Both the position numbers and the translations under genes were made by a program. From Plumapathes pennacea (lineage: Eukaryota > Cnidaria > Anthozoa > Antipatharia > Myriopathidae), in the NCBI GenBank assembly GCA_964036295.1, contig OZ038465.1:19190831-19254830 (forward strand): a DNA stretch of 64,000 nucleotides, in the 5' to 3' direction. The notes beneath the pieces were generated by a model. That model saw only the letters and a list, made by a program, of their open reading frames with translations, did no database searches and was not told the DNA's origin. Shown piece after piece: positions 22,346 to 34,882 of this stretch (the first letter of the stretch is position 1; each line of letters starts with the position of its first letter).

Positions 22346-22840
22346 TACATATGTATAGTCCTTTCCCCACTAAAATTCTTCCTGACATCAAAATTTTTTA
22401 AATTTATTAGTACCATGCACCACCAATTCGTGGACTAAAAAGTGGTGTTTACACGAGTCAATTTGTGGGGCGCGCGTTGTACGATGTTGCACTAGTTCAT
22501 GTCATAAACACCCCAGCTCGTACAAAATTTCCGTCCGAAACCGACGAAGCACAGCCACATTGAGAACTGTGACGGGGAAGTTTGCAAGAGTGGATGGGCA
22601 AGTGGCATAAAACTGATGCACAAGATACGAGAGTCCCGTAGTCACGTTTGCACTTGAACTTCACAAAAATCAACGAGCAATTAGAGCAAATTGCCAACAT
22701 GTTACACCGACCTGATCAACACACCGCAAATTTGCGCAGCTATTTAAAGCGAATTTAAAAATAAATAGTTGGGATGGGGTGTTACACCTAAACACACCTT
22801 AGTGCAACAATAAATATAGGGCCGTTTATACGAGAGAAAT

Positions 22841-22972
22841 AAGACGCGTCTTAAATAAGGCGCGTCTTAAATAAGGCGCGTCTTAAATAAGGCGCGTCTT
22901 AAATAAGGCGCGTCTTAAATAAGGCGCGTCTTAAATAAGGCGCGTCTTAAATAAAGCGCGCCTTAAATAAGA
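22841..22972. repeat. 16-bp tandem repeat, 8 units
   Basis: The unit 'ggcgcgtcttaaataa' is repeated with almost no variation; first and last units have one or two changes. It sits inside a palindromic region: 'gtttatacgag' before it, 'atttatacgag' and 'ctcgtacaaatgg' after it. No spacers, so not a CRISPR array. Confidence 0.95.
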
Positions 22973-23784
22973 CGCGAAGTGACCCATTTATACGAGCGAC
23001 TCTTGTATAAGACGTGAAGTACTCGTACAAATGGTTCACGTCCTAGAATGTTGTTTTGAGCCACTAAAATACAGCTTAAATTTTCAATAAATATGTTTCC
23101 TGACGGAAAAGACGTGAATTGCTCGTAGTATTCGCAGTATCGTTGCAAATTGTCGCCGCAAATCGACCACTGTTACACCCGGCCGTGCACGTGTGATCTC
23201 GTGCCATTCACTTTTGTGGACTTACTGAACCAGTACCTTGCAGCTGCTGACTGTATTGAGGGAAATCTAGTTCTCTTAAGAGCTGGTATCACTCTGTGCT
23301 TAGGGAAGTTTGCTTCTGATCACTCTCCTGGATCAGAGAGTTAACTGAGGAAATAAACATTACATGACAGTGAGAATAGCTGTGAGACCGCCGCATCAAG
23401 ACATATCATGAACAGATGTTTATCAGTCGAGCAAAAGAATCGGGAAGAAAGGAAGTGCGGGAAAACTTACGATGCAATCACGCAGTCGATACCTCAGTGC
23501 TTATTCGGCCTGGTTCTGTGCGTTGAACTATTATGATGTATCCTCTGTTTCGACCGCACATTTTATCAGTTATGTGGCAGAGGTCAAGAGACCATTTCCG
23601 CCTCAGTTTGTGTATTTATAATACCGATTTCTCGGAATTGAATTTTGCGCTTCGATGCGGTAGAACGGTTTTCACTGGCGTACTGATGGCACGACTGAGG
23701 TCGAGTGACAAAATTACGGGGCGGGGGGAAGGGGGGCGGGGACGGGAGAAAAGAGTCTTGTCTAATAATTATTGTTATTACCAG

Positions 23785-24370
23785 ACGATTATTTTTGCTC
23801 GCCCATAGAAACTTGCGAAGCGGCAAGAGCAGTGTTATAGTGCTTGTACAACAACACTGTATAGCAAACACTTGCATCCGACATTGCCTTTCTTTTGATT
23901 CGGCACCATTCCCCTGATCGTACTCTTGTTACCGTTACCAGTCTTCTTTGCTGTCAGCTCGGTGTGGGACTGGGGCCGTGGCCACAAGGGGAACGAACGG
24001 GAAGAAGAACTTTACAAATTGAAAGCTGTATTTTACGTGAAAGTCGTAGCCTTGCCGGACCATGCCTTTGCCTGGAAGAGTTCTTCGACCGCACGAGGTA
24101 TGTATGGTAGTCAAACATCTGATTTACATAGCGGCTATAATTTGTAGAGTGACTGGCAAACATGGAGGAATTATCAGAAGGTGTGAAGAAGGACTGCCCG
24201 ACCAATGCAGGTCTGTCTGGAGTTTAACATGGCTGTAGATAATGACTGATTTTTTCAGAACAAAGGGCCATGGCCAGTGATCGTGGTGAAATGGTCGTTT
24301 TACAACGTTGGGGAAATGTGAAGCACTCTAGTTTAAGATTGATCCGACCTGTTGCAGAACGTGGAAGAAA
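23785..24370 (+). repeat. Duplicated segment, copy 2
   Basis: Partner of 18405-18955. It has a ~31-base insertion near 23848-23880 relative to copy 1. It keeps the same exon-like pieces and splice signals (MEELSEGVKKDCPTNAG; MVVLQRWGNVKHSSLRLIRP). The copies diverge after 'cagaacgtgga'. It lies 0.7 kb upstream of the first resolved CSN1 exon, so it may hold the CSN1 promoter or 5' UTR, but no frame joins it cleanly to 25078. Confidence 0.65.
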
Positions 24371-25077
24371 ATATAGTAGAACAGGAGAAGACTGCAAATG
24401 TATTACCAAAAAATCCTTCCTCTCTCCTTGATACCTTTAAGTGTCCAGTAGTAGTGTTTGAGAGTTATTAATGAGCTGTACATATGTGTATTAAAGGAGA
24501 ACTGTATGCAAATTAAATAACCAATTTTTGAGTGAATCTGGAAAGTACAGTCTGATAGATTTCCCAAGTTATTTGTTGCATGTTGTGGTTTCCGATTTTA
24601 ATATTGTTTTCTGTTCGATTTAAGAAGATACTTTTAGAATCTATGATGTCAGATACCAGGAACTGAGGTGGCATAACGAACAGACCATGCAAACTGCGTG
24701 TTACAAGACAAAAAAAGTCTTTTTGTCACATCATTTTGGTGAGCAAAAGGACTCGGTTCATAACTTACGGTACAGCCCAAAGAACTGGTCATGATTTTGC
24801 CATATGATGCATAGTTTACAAGTCCTTAACTCTTTCTTATCTTCCACCTCCGTTCCTCGTATCTGACGTCATACGTTTTAAAAACATCAGCTGACACGCG
24901 AATCCAGTGCCACAGTGTTTGTGACTCAAACCAAACATAAAACAATTTTTAAAATAATCTGAAAGTGCAACATGGAAAAAAGAACTTGGTAAATTGATCA
25001 TTCACACCTTCATTTAAAAATGTGAAAGGAGTGATGTCAAGTTACTGTACAGCTAAGTTGGTTCATATTTCTCACAG

Positions 25078-28000
25078 AACCCCGTGGAGCCCATGCAGGT
25101 TGACATGGGAGGGGAGGGGGAAGCTTCTTCTCCAGAGGATAACTTTGTGGTGGAGTCTTCGACGCTGGTGAGGGAAATATACTTCACAATTATGGGATGA
25201 TTAGTGTATGTTCATGATGATGCTCTGGAAGTTTAAGTAATGTGATGAGAATTGATTTTTGTATCATGCAATGTGCATGTATCAGATACCATATTCTCTT
25301 TACTGGGGAGAAAGCAGGTCTAATTACTGTAATTTTTTTGTGAGCTTGTCTATCAATCAATCAATCAAACTGTATTTATAGAGGGTAAAACTAAATAGTG
25401 CAGAGCACTAATAACCCCGTGGCCCTCATACAAACATTGTAAAAATCTAAAAATACCTACAGAACTAATTACTTTATACTAAATGCTAATAATAATACAT
25501 ACTGTAAATCGGTGAAACATGTACAGCTTTACCTGTAGATGAGCGCTGATTGAACAATCAATATTCTCAATACAGTACATAACTCAAATATTTTCTTATT
25601 TGTTGGGAGAATTTGTTTGATAAACTAAGGAGTGAGAGGGTAGATACAGTAATGTATTACTTTCTGCCCTGTTTGGTTGAGCATTGCCATATAATAATTA
25701 ACTTTTATTTGCTCTGCAGGATCTGGATGTGTATGCTTCAAATTTCACTGGTCTGACCAAACTGTCTAGATTGTTGTTTGTAGCAAAACACTGCCCAACC
25801 CTTGAGATCGATGCACTAAGGTAGAGTGAATGATGCTCTGTATTCAACGTTTAGTGTGTACATATACATGAAATTAATTGCTTAAGTATGTAAAACTACT
25901 GTATATGAGTTTAATAATTTTTTTGTTTTTGTTTTTATTTTTCAGAATAGCTCTCAATTATGTAAGACAGACATTTAATGTTCAACTATATCAGGACATT
26001 GCTGGAAAACTGAATGAAGCCTGGTATTTATAGCTGTTTGTTCTATGTAATAGTACTTAGTAGTTCTAAAGATGGACTTGGTAAAGTAGTCATAGTGTAC
26101 AGAAGTTAATAGTAGGAGTAGGAGTAGAAGCTGCAGTAGTAGAAGAGGAAGCGGAAGAGGAAGAAGCATGTCTTTGTCAATAATAGTTTAAATTAATACA
26201 ACTGCACAATTACTTGCAGGTTGATAAATTTGTGATGTTTCCCTCACTTGCGGTAACCACTATATTTGTACATGTTAGTGTTAAGATTGATTTTTGCTGG
26301 TTTTGATCTGTAAACAGCACTCGATCTGGGGAGGTAGAGGCGCCGTCCATTGACAATGCTTGGGTGGAAGCAACAAATAAAAGAGCAGCACTTAAGGTGA
26401 AGAGATGCTATTTATCCATTACTTGGGTGAACATACATGGTTTATGGTTCTGGTAGAAGAACTAATTTGTATGCTACAAACTATTCAATAAAATAGTGTT
26501 TAAAAGTTAAAAGCATTTGACTTCTTTACAGCTGGAAAAACTGGATTCAGATCTCAAACAGTACAAAAGCAATTCAATCAAGGAAAGCATAAGGTAGTGT
26601 AAATGTACATATTGCCAAGTCACAAGACTATTCAGAGTGTTTTTTCATGTGGGGGTAATATAAATCTCAATTTGTTGAATCTTGATTTGTTGATACCTGT
26701 ATCATTATTTTGCAGGAGAGGGCATGATGACCTAGGTGATCACTATTTTGATTGTGGTGATTTAAAGTAAGTTTCTGCCCAGTGTATAATTTGTTTTTCT
26801 TGCAGCATCCCTGTTTTCCTGCAGAGTTGAACAACGAGGCAGTACAAAGGGGTTATTACATGGGAAGGAGTGCAATACGGCGGAGTATTTTTACGGGTCT
26901 CGCCTGAAGCAGGCTTGAGAAAATAAAACTGATGAGTAAAAATACAGCCATATTGCACGCCTTTTCATGTAATAAATTGTTTATTATATGACAAGTGGAG
27001 CAGGGCCAAACGTTCTAGCCGCATGCAAAAATATGACGTAAACATTGCTTGTGAAGATTGATCATGTAAGCTAATAACCCAGTTGATCTGGTTCCTGATG
27101 AATGCAATACACTCCCATATTTGCACTTGTTTTGGCCTTTATTTGTGCTTGAAAATGTGAAGTCAAGTGTATGTGAAGTTGTGTAATGATCACAACATTG
27201 CTTATGATCTTCTCACTTTACAGTAATGCGCTGAAGTGCTATTCCAGAGCAAGAGACTACTGTACAAGTGCAAAACATGTAGTGAACATGTGTTTAAATG
27301 TGATAAAGGTTGGTGCAGTTTTGGGGGTTTGAGTAGGTTAACCCTTTCAAGCTCAAAATGCAGAATCTCCCAACCTTTTCAGAATAAAATGCATAAGTAA
27401 TGTAGTGGGAATTGATAGTTTAATCAGCTTCATCTCAGCAAGGTACCAAAGGCCAAGTTCTCCCTACTGTATCATATGCTTTTGGTGAGAAACTGAAGGA
27501 GAAAATTGAATTGAATCTATGTTGTGTGTGAAAGGGTTAAGAGTTGTTTTCAGATGACTGTCACAGGCACATTTTTCACTTTCAGGTCAGCATCCATCTT
27601 GGAAACTGGTCACATGTGCTGAACTATGTGAACAAAGCAGAGAATACTTCAGAACTGACAGAGGTAAAGAAAAGAGTGAAACCACTATACACTGACCAAG
27701 TAAACCTTTGTTTTAAACTTGAAATGGTCCATCTTGGAGGATGAAACAGATGTTTGAATAGGTTACCAGTGGAATGAGCCCACTGTCAAGTGGGTTCATC
27801 GCTGTGAGCCTATCGTCAGTTTTGATAGTTTGATTTACAAAGAACAAGTTTTTTTTATGCTAAAAGTACTTGATACAATGACATTTTGATTTAAAATAAT
27901 TATAATATAAAAAGAGAGAGAGAGAGAGGTAGAATTTGAACAAAAAAAAGCATCACTTACAGTAATCAAGTCCTTTTGCTGCCAACCCTTAATATGTACC

Positions 28001-31000
28001 TATATCTGTGAATTTACCAGTGAACAAATAGCGAAATCTAAATTTAGAAGAAGGTGGGTGCAAATTGAGGTGGGGAGAAATTTGTTAGTACTGTAGTTTC
28101 ACTAGGTACTTACACAATCATTTAGCTTTTGGAAAATGACAAACAAACATCCCTTTCTTCACAGCAAAAAGACAAAGGCAGCAACATGACAACCCTTACC
28201 AAACTAAAGTGTGCTGCAGGTAAAACTACAGATAGACACGGTTGTGTTGTGGCTCTTCCACTGATAAAGTGCTGTACTTGCTTGTACTGCTGTGTGCAAA
28301 TATTAGAAGCTTTGTGAGGGGATTGGATGGAGAATTGCAAGACAAGTTTCCTTTGGCTATAAGTCCGTTTTTGAGGATATGCTGTTAGATTCGTTTTCAT
28401 CTTCTCTCCTTTGTATTAGTTACATTTGCTTTTTCAGCCCATTTTTCGGCCCGTTTATTTTTTTGGATTTGTGTACATTTTTTGTCTTTTATATTAGATG
28501 TAGACTGGGACCTTGTAAGGGAGCATTTTTTGCACTGAGAGGTGTCCCTGCCCTTTTTGGCGAAGTTTGTAAATAAAATAGAATAAATAAATAAATAAAT
28601 GAAATGTAATAACACAGTACTATTGTTTGAGCATGCATGTCTACGTTCATCTGTAATGCAAGGAGCTGTTTTGAGTTAATGGACTCTCGGCAGCACTGTG
28701 TGCATTGAAATTCTTATTTCTCTCAATGCTCTTCACAGGGCTGGCAGAACTGGCCACCAAGAAATACAAATCAGCGGCTCGTAACTTACTCCAGGCGTCG
28801 TTTGATCACTGTGAATGTCCCGAGGTAAACCTGAACATACTGCATATAAACTTTAACATAATGCATGTTGGCGCTGGAATGTCACTAATTAGAGAGCCTT
28901 TTTGTATTTGGGGGTGTCAATCAGGGTTGCCGACTTTCCTGTGGGACTGGTGGATTTTTCAGACAACTTGCTCAGATTTGAACTATGGGCAAGCTGCTAT
29001 TTTATTTTCATTGCGCCTGACCTCCATAATATTACTCACGTTGTTTGTGTGCGTTTTTTTTTATTTAAAAAGTATATTTGCTAAATGTTTGCTCTAAGAG
29101 CACAGGCTGTGCTCATCCAGAGAGCTTACATCAATGAATTTGTTTGTTCGTTTGTTTGTTTGTACAGATACTGTCGCCAAACAACGTTGCTGTGTATGGA
29201 GGGCTTTGTGCTTTGGCGTCGTTTGACAGACAAGAGCTGCAGAAGAAGGTTCTCTCCAGCAGGTTCGCTAGTCAATCGTGTGTTCGCTGAAATTGTCGTC
29301 GTTACGTGTTCGATAGGTCGGTACGTACGTACAGTACGTGTAGTTGATGCATGAATGTGCGATCAATATGTGGTCGATTATCGTCGGTAAGTGCAGTTCA
29401 CTAGCTGGTTAGTTTAGTAAGTGGTCGACATGTGGTTATGCACCAGTCAGTTGTAACCCCCACCCCCCCCCCCCCCCCCCCCCCCCATAACATATGTGCT
29501 GACAAATCCCCCACATTGTGGGGCCAAAAACTTGGCAAAATCTTACAAGAGGCTTTGCACAGAAACTTCTCTCACGAACGAACCGCGTGGTCGAACTGGA
29601 CGAGGCCGCATTGCATCATATTTTCGGGCTTAAACACCTTTCAAATACGAAAAATGCCCCACATTGCCCCACCATTCCCCGAGGTGGGGGTGGGGTGGGG
29701 GTTACAATTGACTGGTGCATTACCCTGCGAGCAGTGGTTTCTCCTACGCCCAAAATCCCGCGAGCGAGAAACCACTGCTCGCAGGTTTTAAGATGTGGTC
29801 GAAAAGTGGTCGATAGGTGGTCGGTGCGTGATCGATATTTGGTCGGTACGTAGTTATGTCTAGTCGATATATAGTCGGTGTGTATTTGACATATGGTAGA
29901 TATGTGGTCGGTACGTACTGCCGCCATGTATAGTCGATATGTATTCGGTGCCTGGCCGATATGTAGTTGATATGTGGTCGGTAAGTGGTCGATGGCACAG
30001 TTTTAGAGCCGCTTGTTTTCTCAATATTCTCGTTGATTGTTGCTGCTTTGTTTCCAGTTCTTTTAAGTTGTTTCTGGAGCTGGAACCTCAACTCAGAGAT
30101 GTGCTGCACAAGTTCCATGAGTCCCAATACGCGTCCTGTCTCAAGCTACTGGGAGAGCTGAAGGTGAGATGTTAGGGATATTCAGGACAAGCACGGTAGA
30201 GACTCAGTCTGTTGGAGAGGTCTTTGGTCAAAAATCAACTTAGTGAAGAGCTTGTACAGAAACGCCCAATCTCCAGGTCTCCAGACTTGCTCCAAGAATT
30301 ATACCTTGAACAACTGGGCCCAGGTCTTTGCAAACGTATTTGAACCTCAAATCATTTAAGAAAAACCCTAACTGGTAGTTAAAACGGCCACAGAAGCGTG
30401 ATTTGATTGGGGGAGAATTGCTAGTATTAACTGTACGCTTGTGTTTCTTCACCTCCGACAGGACAACTTCATGTTGGACATCCACCTGGCGCCTCACGTG
30501 AACAAGCTGTACAGTCAGATCCGAAACAGAGCCCTCGTACAGGTGAGTCAGCAGTCTTCACAAACTCTACATTAGTTTTAACTAATGTACAATTTAAAAA
30601 AACACTTTTTACGTTTGATTTTTTCTGACATTTCTGTTAACAGTACTTTACTTGGTCCACGCTTTTAATAAATTGTTCCGGGCTACCCACTTGCAACTGT
30701 GAGGTTCTTATTCACTGTCATTTGCTTTGTTTCTCATTTCTGTCAACAGTACTTCAGTCCCTACGCTTCAGCTGACATGACGAAAATGGCTCAAGCGTTC
30801 AACACGAGCGTGACAGAGCTTGAAGATGAGCTGTCAAACCTGATCCTGGAGGGGCAGATTCAAGCCAGGATCGACTCACACAACAAGGTAAAGAGAAGTC
30901 GCTAATTGGGCTTCCGTTACAGCCGTTATTTGCGGGTGTTCTAACAGTGGGCCCTTTTCACCATTCAAGCACACATTACGTTATCTAGTTCCGGCGTTTC

Positions 31001-31916
31001 AGGTCTTTTCGTTTCAGGGTGTTTTCAGCTTTATCTGTGTACTAGCTTCGTATTGAGATGTTACACGATCTTCTTGTTGTGCCTTGTCATGTCGTGCCAT
31101 GTCGTGTTGTGTCGTGTCGTGTTGTGTCGTGCTGTGTCGTATCGTGTTGTATTGTGTTGTGTTGTATCGTGTCGTGTCGTGTCGTGTTGTGTCGTGTCTT
31201 GTTGTGTTGTGTCGTGTCGTGTCGTATCGTGTGTCGTGTTGACGTGTTGTCGTGCCGTGTCATGTCGTGTCTTGTCGTGTCGTGTCGTGCTGTGTCGTCT
31301 TGTGTTGTGCTGTGTTGTGTTGTGTCGTGTCGTGTCGAAAAGAGCCGTGTCGTGTCGAACGAGAATGTGTCGTCATGTGTCGTGCAGTGCTTTTTTGTCA
31401 GTTCGTGTCGGGTCGAGGAGAATGGGGTACTTTCAATATGCTTGCGTGAATAAGTGCATGTATATGTTTGGTCACTTGCACAGCGTGCTTTCCTTGCAGG
31501 TTTTGTACGCCCGTGATGTTGATCAGAGAAGCACAACGTTTGAAAAAGCCATCGAAATGGGCAAAGAATATGAGAAGAGGACGAAGGTGAGGCGGGCAGT
31601 GTTTTCTGCTTTACAGCTTCTGATTCTGTTGGATCACGTTTACGTTTCATCTCATCACAGGCTTTGATCCTGAGAGCTGCCATACTTCGTAATCAAATCA
31701 TAGTGAAGGTAAGAAACGTTTACGATGAACTCTACCGAGCGTGTTATCAGTCCAAAGCGTTGCACTTTGAACATGCCACTTTGATACTTTTGCTGAACAA
31801 ACAAACAAACAAACAAACAAACAAACAAACAAACAGACAATTGTATCAAATCCCTTTTATTCTTGCAGAACCGGGACAATAGCAGTGCAGAGATGGCAAT
31901 GCCTGTCACCAGATAA
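25078..31916 (+). CDS. GPS1: COP9 signalosome complex subunit 1 (first exon not found)
   Basis: CSN1 is the PCI-domain scaffold of the COP9 signalosome, which removes NEDD8 from cullin-RING ligases in nucleus and cytosol. Exons: 25078-25167, 25720-25820, 25946-26023, 26318-26396, 26532-26593, 26716-26766, 27224-27308, 27586-27663, 28165-28219, 28739-28824, 29168-29262, 30058-30163, 30462-30542, 30750-30887, 31500-31586, 31661-31708, 31869-31916. They join in one frame to 455 residues plus stop. Diagnostic runs: [74 protein letters not shown] (TPR-like part), then the PCI part [36 protein letters not shown] and [12 protein letters not shown]. The first exon found starts in phase 0 with [12 protein letters not shown], matching the early part of animal CSN1, so about 10-20 residues are missing. 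They may lie in 23.8-25.0 kb, or translation may begin at the internal ATG at 25093. Confidence 0.95.
25978..26023 (+). other. Split codon at CSN1 exon 3/4 junction
   Basis: Exon 3 ends LNEA plus two bases (TG), and exon 4 supplies C (Cys) then [20 protein letters not shown]. The region between the N-terminal helical repeats and IDNAWVEAT is much shorter than in vertebrate CSN1, where a Pro-rich stretch is present. Confidence 0.6.
26850..26985. mobile_element. Hairpin MITE in a CSN1 intron
   Basis: 'ttattacatgggaaggagtg' faces 'cttttcatgtaataa', and 'gtatttttac' faces 'gtaaaaatac'. Noncoding. Confidence 0.65.
27340..27540. mobile_element. CCCTTTCACTCCC-family MITE, reverse orientation, in a CSN1 intron
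   Basis: Begins 'ttaaccctttcaagctcaaa' and ends 'gtgtgaaagggttaa', the reverse of the copy at 34883-35095. Confidence 0.75.
29436..29790. mobile_element. MITE with C-rich terminal repeats plus adjoining hairpin
   Basis: 'gcaccagtcagttgtaaccc' at the left faces 'gggttacaattgactggtgc' at 29699-29718. The left end has expanded to a run of ~29 C with one A (29461-29486 region). Directly after it 'tgcgagcagtggtttctc' (29727) and 'gagaaaccactgctcgca' (29767) form a second hairpin. Confidence 0.75.
29790..29998. repeat. Degenerate tandem repeat of 'gatatgtggtcggt'
   Basis: About 15 loosely conserved units of 10-15 bases (gtggtcgata, gtcggtacgta) in the intron before the CSN1 exon at 30058. Similar units are also at 29340-29430, left of the MITE, so the MITE may have landed in the array. 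Confidence 0.8.
31082..31350. repeat. GTCGT/GTTGT low-complexity array in a CSN1 intron
   Basis: About 270 bases of nearly pure G, T and C on the + strand, made of 5-base steps gtcgt and gttgt. Open frames of up to ~200 codons here on both strands come from the repeat. They overlap real exon 31500-31586 only by read-through. Confidence 0.95.
31796..31835. repeat. (AAAC)n microsatellite
   Basis: Nine to ten AAAC units in the last CSN1 intron, 35 bases before the last acceptor. A similar run is at 34421-34448. Confidence 0.9.
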
Positions 31917-32600
31917 GAAGTGCTTCATCGGGCAGTAATGTACAGGCAGTAGTCGACTAGCGTGACGTGTCACGCACTAAATACTTGAGCTGGATTGTTG
32001 TTTGTTTGTTGCTGTTGTTGTTGTTTTCACTGTTCGCATATAAACTGCCTTATTCGGCTGTTTACATTGGCTGTGTCCGGTTCAGCTTTCTAAGGAACTA
32101 CTTACTATCACAGGATCTTCATATACAGTATGACCTTTGTTCTGTCACGCTCTCGTGTGCGCGTGTTTCACGCAACCAATAGTCTAACAAAGCTGTTACT
32201 CAACGGAAAGAAGCTGCCTGGGTGTCACGCTGTCCTTTAAGAAAACTGTCACGCGACGGGACGATTGTGGAGCCAGAAGGCTTGTTGTATCGTAGCAGGT
32301 GTCTGTTGCCTGGCAACGATTATGCCTTATACAATACCAACATCGCACGAACTCAGGGAATTAGTTATTCAACCGTTTGTGATTTTTGTCCGTCTCGTCG
32401 AGGAGATTGTGCAGGATCTATTGTACATTCTCCTGTACAGAACTGCTTAACAGGTCTATTCTTCAAATATTGATTGGAGAAATGTCCTCAGTAAGCAGCC
32501 TGAGTATAGAAAATGTTTGGGCATGAATTGATCTAGAGAAAGAAACGAAGCCTCAGGTATATGGGTAAAAATTGTCAAAAAAAAATAAACAGGTTTGCAG
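31917..32600 (+). other. CSN1 3' UTR (inferred)
   Basis: Follows the TAA at 31914-31916. The first canonical AATAAA is at 32584-32589 in an A-rich run. The UTR end is an inference. Confidence 0.5.
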
Positions 32601-33900
32601 TTTATAGGTTGTACATGTATAATTGTGGGGGTAGATAAACAGCTGGATAATCATGTTTACTAAACTGTGGGCGAGGAAAAGTTAGAATCTATGAATATTT
32701 TGTGTCGTACTATTTTACGTACATTTGACTAGGCTCATCACATGTGATTTATACAGAATCTCCGCTAGAAACAACTGCAATTTAATTTAAAAAAACTATA
32801 CAGAAATTTGAACTCGGTACGGGGTGCATGTCGCTAATAAGGAGGGAGCAATTGTGACCGATAAGCGTTAGACTGTAGCACCTGCTGCAAGTACGCAAGT
32901 ACTGGTCAATCAGCCCGACTCGCCTGTCGCCGCTTTATAAACAGACAAGCTACATTTGCATTAGACTTGTTCGGAGCAGCCTTCACAGCTGATAAATGTA
33001 GGTATACTACATCTGTGTTATTTTATTCCCAATCCTGAACGAAAAAACTGAGAATATCAAACAGCCGAGTTGAATACTTAACAAGGACTACTCGTTAATA
33101 TTTTAAACACTATTTCTTGCATTAAGATTGCACGGGTTCTTTTGATAATAGAACATGTCATTAGTGTTCTTGTTTTCTAAATATATCTGCGACTTCTTGT
33201 ACAGGTTTGGAGCTTTTTGTCTCTGAAGGTTTGTTGCGACATTTTAAGCCATGTGCACATGATTCAGACAGCCCGGCAGCCAATCAGTCTTGCCTATTTG
33301 CTTTGTTTTTGCACAAGTCGTCAGCGCGGCTTACCAATTACACGTTCCTCTTATGCCGCAGATCCTTCGAGAGAGTTCCTCGTTTTTGTAGAAGTGGCTT
33401 CTGTTCCAACTGCCGACGAGCTCAAGGTTAGTCAAAAGCCGAGTCATTTGTACAGTACTTATCTGTAGGCTTCTACTCTCCCTGCGACTCAGGCAGTTAA
33501 ATATTCTTTTAACCAGCGTTGCCATAGTGAACTATCTTGCATGTGTGAGTTACGTTTAGAAAATCATTCATGGACGATTGAGATCGGGTATTTTACGAGA
33601 TCGGAAAGGCTTGCAATAAAAGGCATTTTTAGTCGGTTGGCGATGAGTCAGCAGTTTGATATGAGAGTGGGCAGATTTCCATGTCGCAGTATTTTTTCCC
33701 ACACGTGTTTGGTGTTTTTAATGTTGAATCTAAATGTTATACTCTCTATTTTGGATTTCATTGCACCCTGCGTACAAAACTCCTAGATGTATTGTCAGTC
33801 ATTTTCGTACGCGACGGGAGCTGCCGGTTGCAACTTGTCAAAGTGTGTGCTTACTTCAAATTAGCAAAGGAGTCGGTTTTCCGCTCCGCTCTACATTTAT
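32600..33900. other. Intergenic, no gene seen
   Basis: A short open stretch at 33205-33465 has an acceptor-like 'gtacag' before it and 'aaggttag' after it, but no recognisable protein. Nothing else is supported. Confidence 0.5.
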
Positions 33901-33904
33901 AGAG

Positions 33905-34235
33905 GATATTACACGGCGGCGCGAAGATATGAATTTTATTTTCGAGTGGTAAAAACAATAGTTTACGAACGAGTTTGCGTGTGAGTAAAATATTGTTTTT
34001 ACCACGAGAAAATAAAATCCATATCTTTAAGCCGCCGTGTAATTTTCTTTTTATTATATTAGACACGAGTGTTTTACGAGAAATTGCACAAACAACCGTG
34101 CAAAAGCGGGAAATGATGCCAACGATATCCTCACTAGTGAGGATATGGAAAATACGCCATTCGGGTACCGGATGTAGTTTCGTATGGATTTTACACACGG
34201 TATATTTTCCAGTAAAACACTCGTGTCTATATAAT
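33905..34235. mobile_element. Compound hairpin MITE (architecture as at 6478)
   Basis: 'ttacacggcggcgcgaagat' faces 'atctttaagccgccgtgtaa'. An outer pair 'agacacgagtgttttac' and 'gtaaaacactcgtgtct' brackets the right part. Confidence 0.75.
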
Positions 34236-34239
34236 AAAT

Positions 34240-34882
34240 GATGTTATTTTCACTATGATATCGAAAAAGGTGACAATCTATTGAAACTCATCTGAAAAAT
34301 AGCATATCCCAGCAACGCGATTACCGAAATCGCGTTTTTTATTAAAGAAAAAGTTGCCAGCCGATTTTCCATTTACTTGCATAGCATTGGCGTTCTGTCA
34401 TAGAACAAAAGCACACTTGTCGACAAACAAACAAACAAACAAACAAACAGCATCCTTTCTGCGACTGCTGTAAACATGATTGTGTGCCTCTGTTCGTTGG
34501 AATAACCACTTGTCCATCTTTCATATTCCACTAATATGATTGAGTGAAATTTTTGTCTGTCCGGCCGTTTTTTTTTTGTTGTTGTTTTTTGTTTTTTTTT
34601 TTCTAAATGTGTGATGATATCAGTGCTTTAGTGGCATAAGTTGCGTGTTTGTTTTATTTGCTTATCTGCCCTTTACCTCGCCAAGGTCATTGTCATGCCT
34701 TGTTGTTTAGAAATCATTTCAGTGTTTATGGCTGACGTACTTTGCGGTTATCGTTTGTAGTTTCAAGACACGTACTATTTATGCCATGGAGATAGTAACT
34801 GATATGTACTCTCAGAAATGGGGTCTCTGATTTTGCTTCAAAAAAAATATTTAAGAAGGATGCGGCGCTGTATAAAAAAATG
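34240..34882. other. Intergenic, no gene seen
   Basis: T-rich runs near 34568-34602 and an (AAAC)n run at 34421-34448; nothing coding. Confidence 0.5.

Noticed and set aside
22841-22972. CRISPR-like array
   Set aside because: Repeats are contiguous with no unique spacers, in a eukaryotic genome.
31053-31683. Frames of ~200 and ~130 codons, Cys/Val/Ser-rich on plus and Thr/His/Asp-rich on minus
   Set aside because: Created by the GTCGT array; the plus frame only runs through real CSN1 exon 31500-31586, whose neighbours splice differently.
33205-33468. Possible exon between acceptor-like gtacag and donor-like aaggttag
   Set aside because: No family resemblance in any frame and nothing to splice to nearby.
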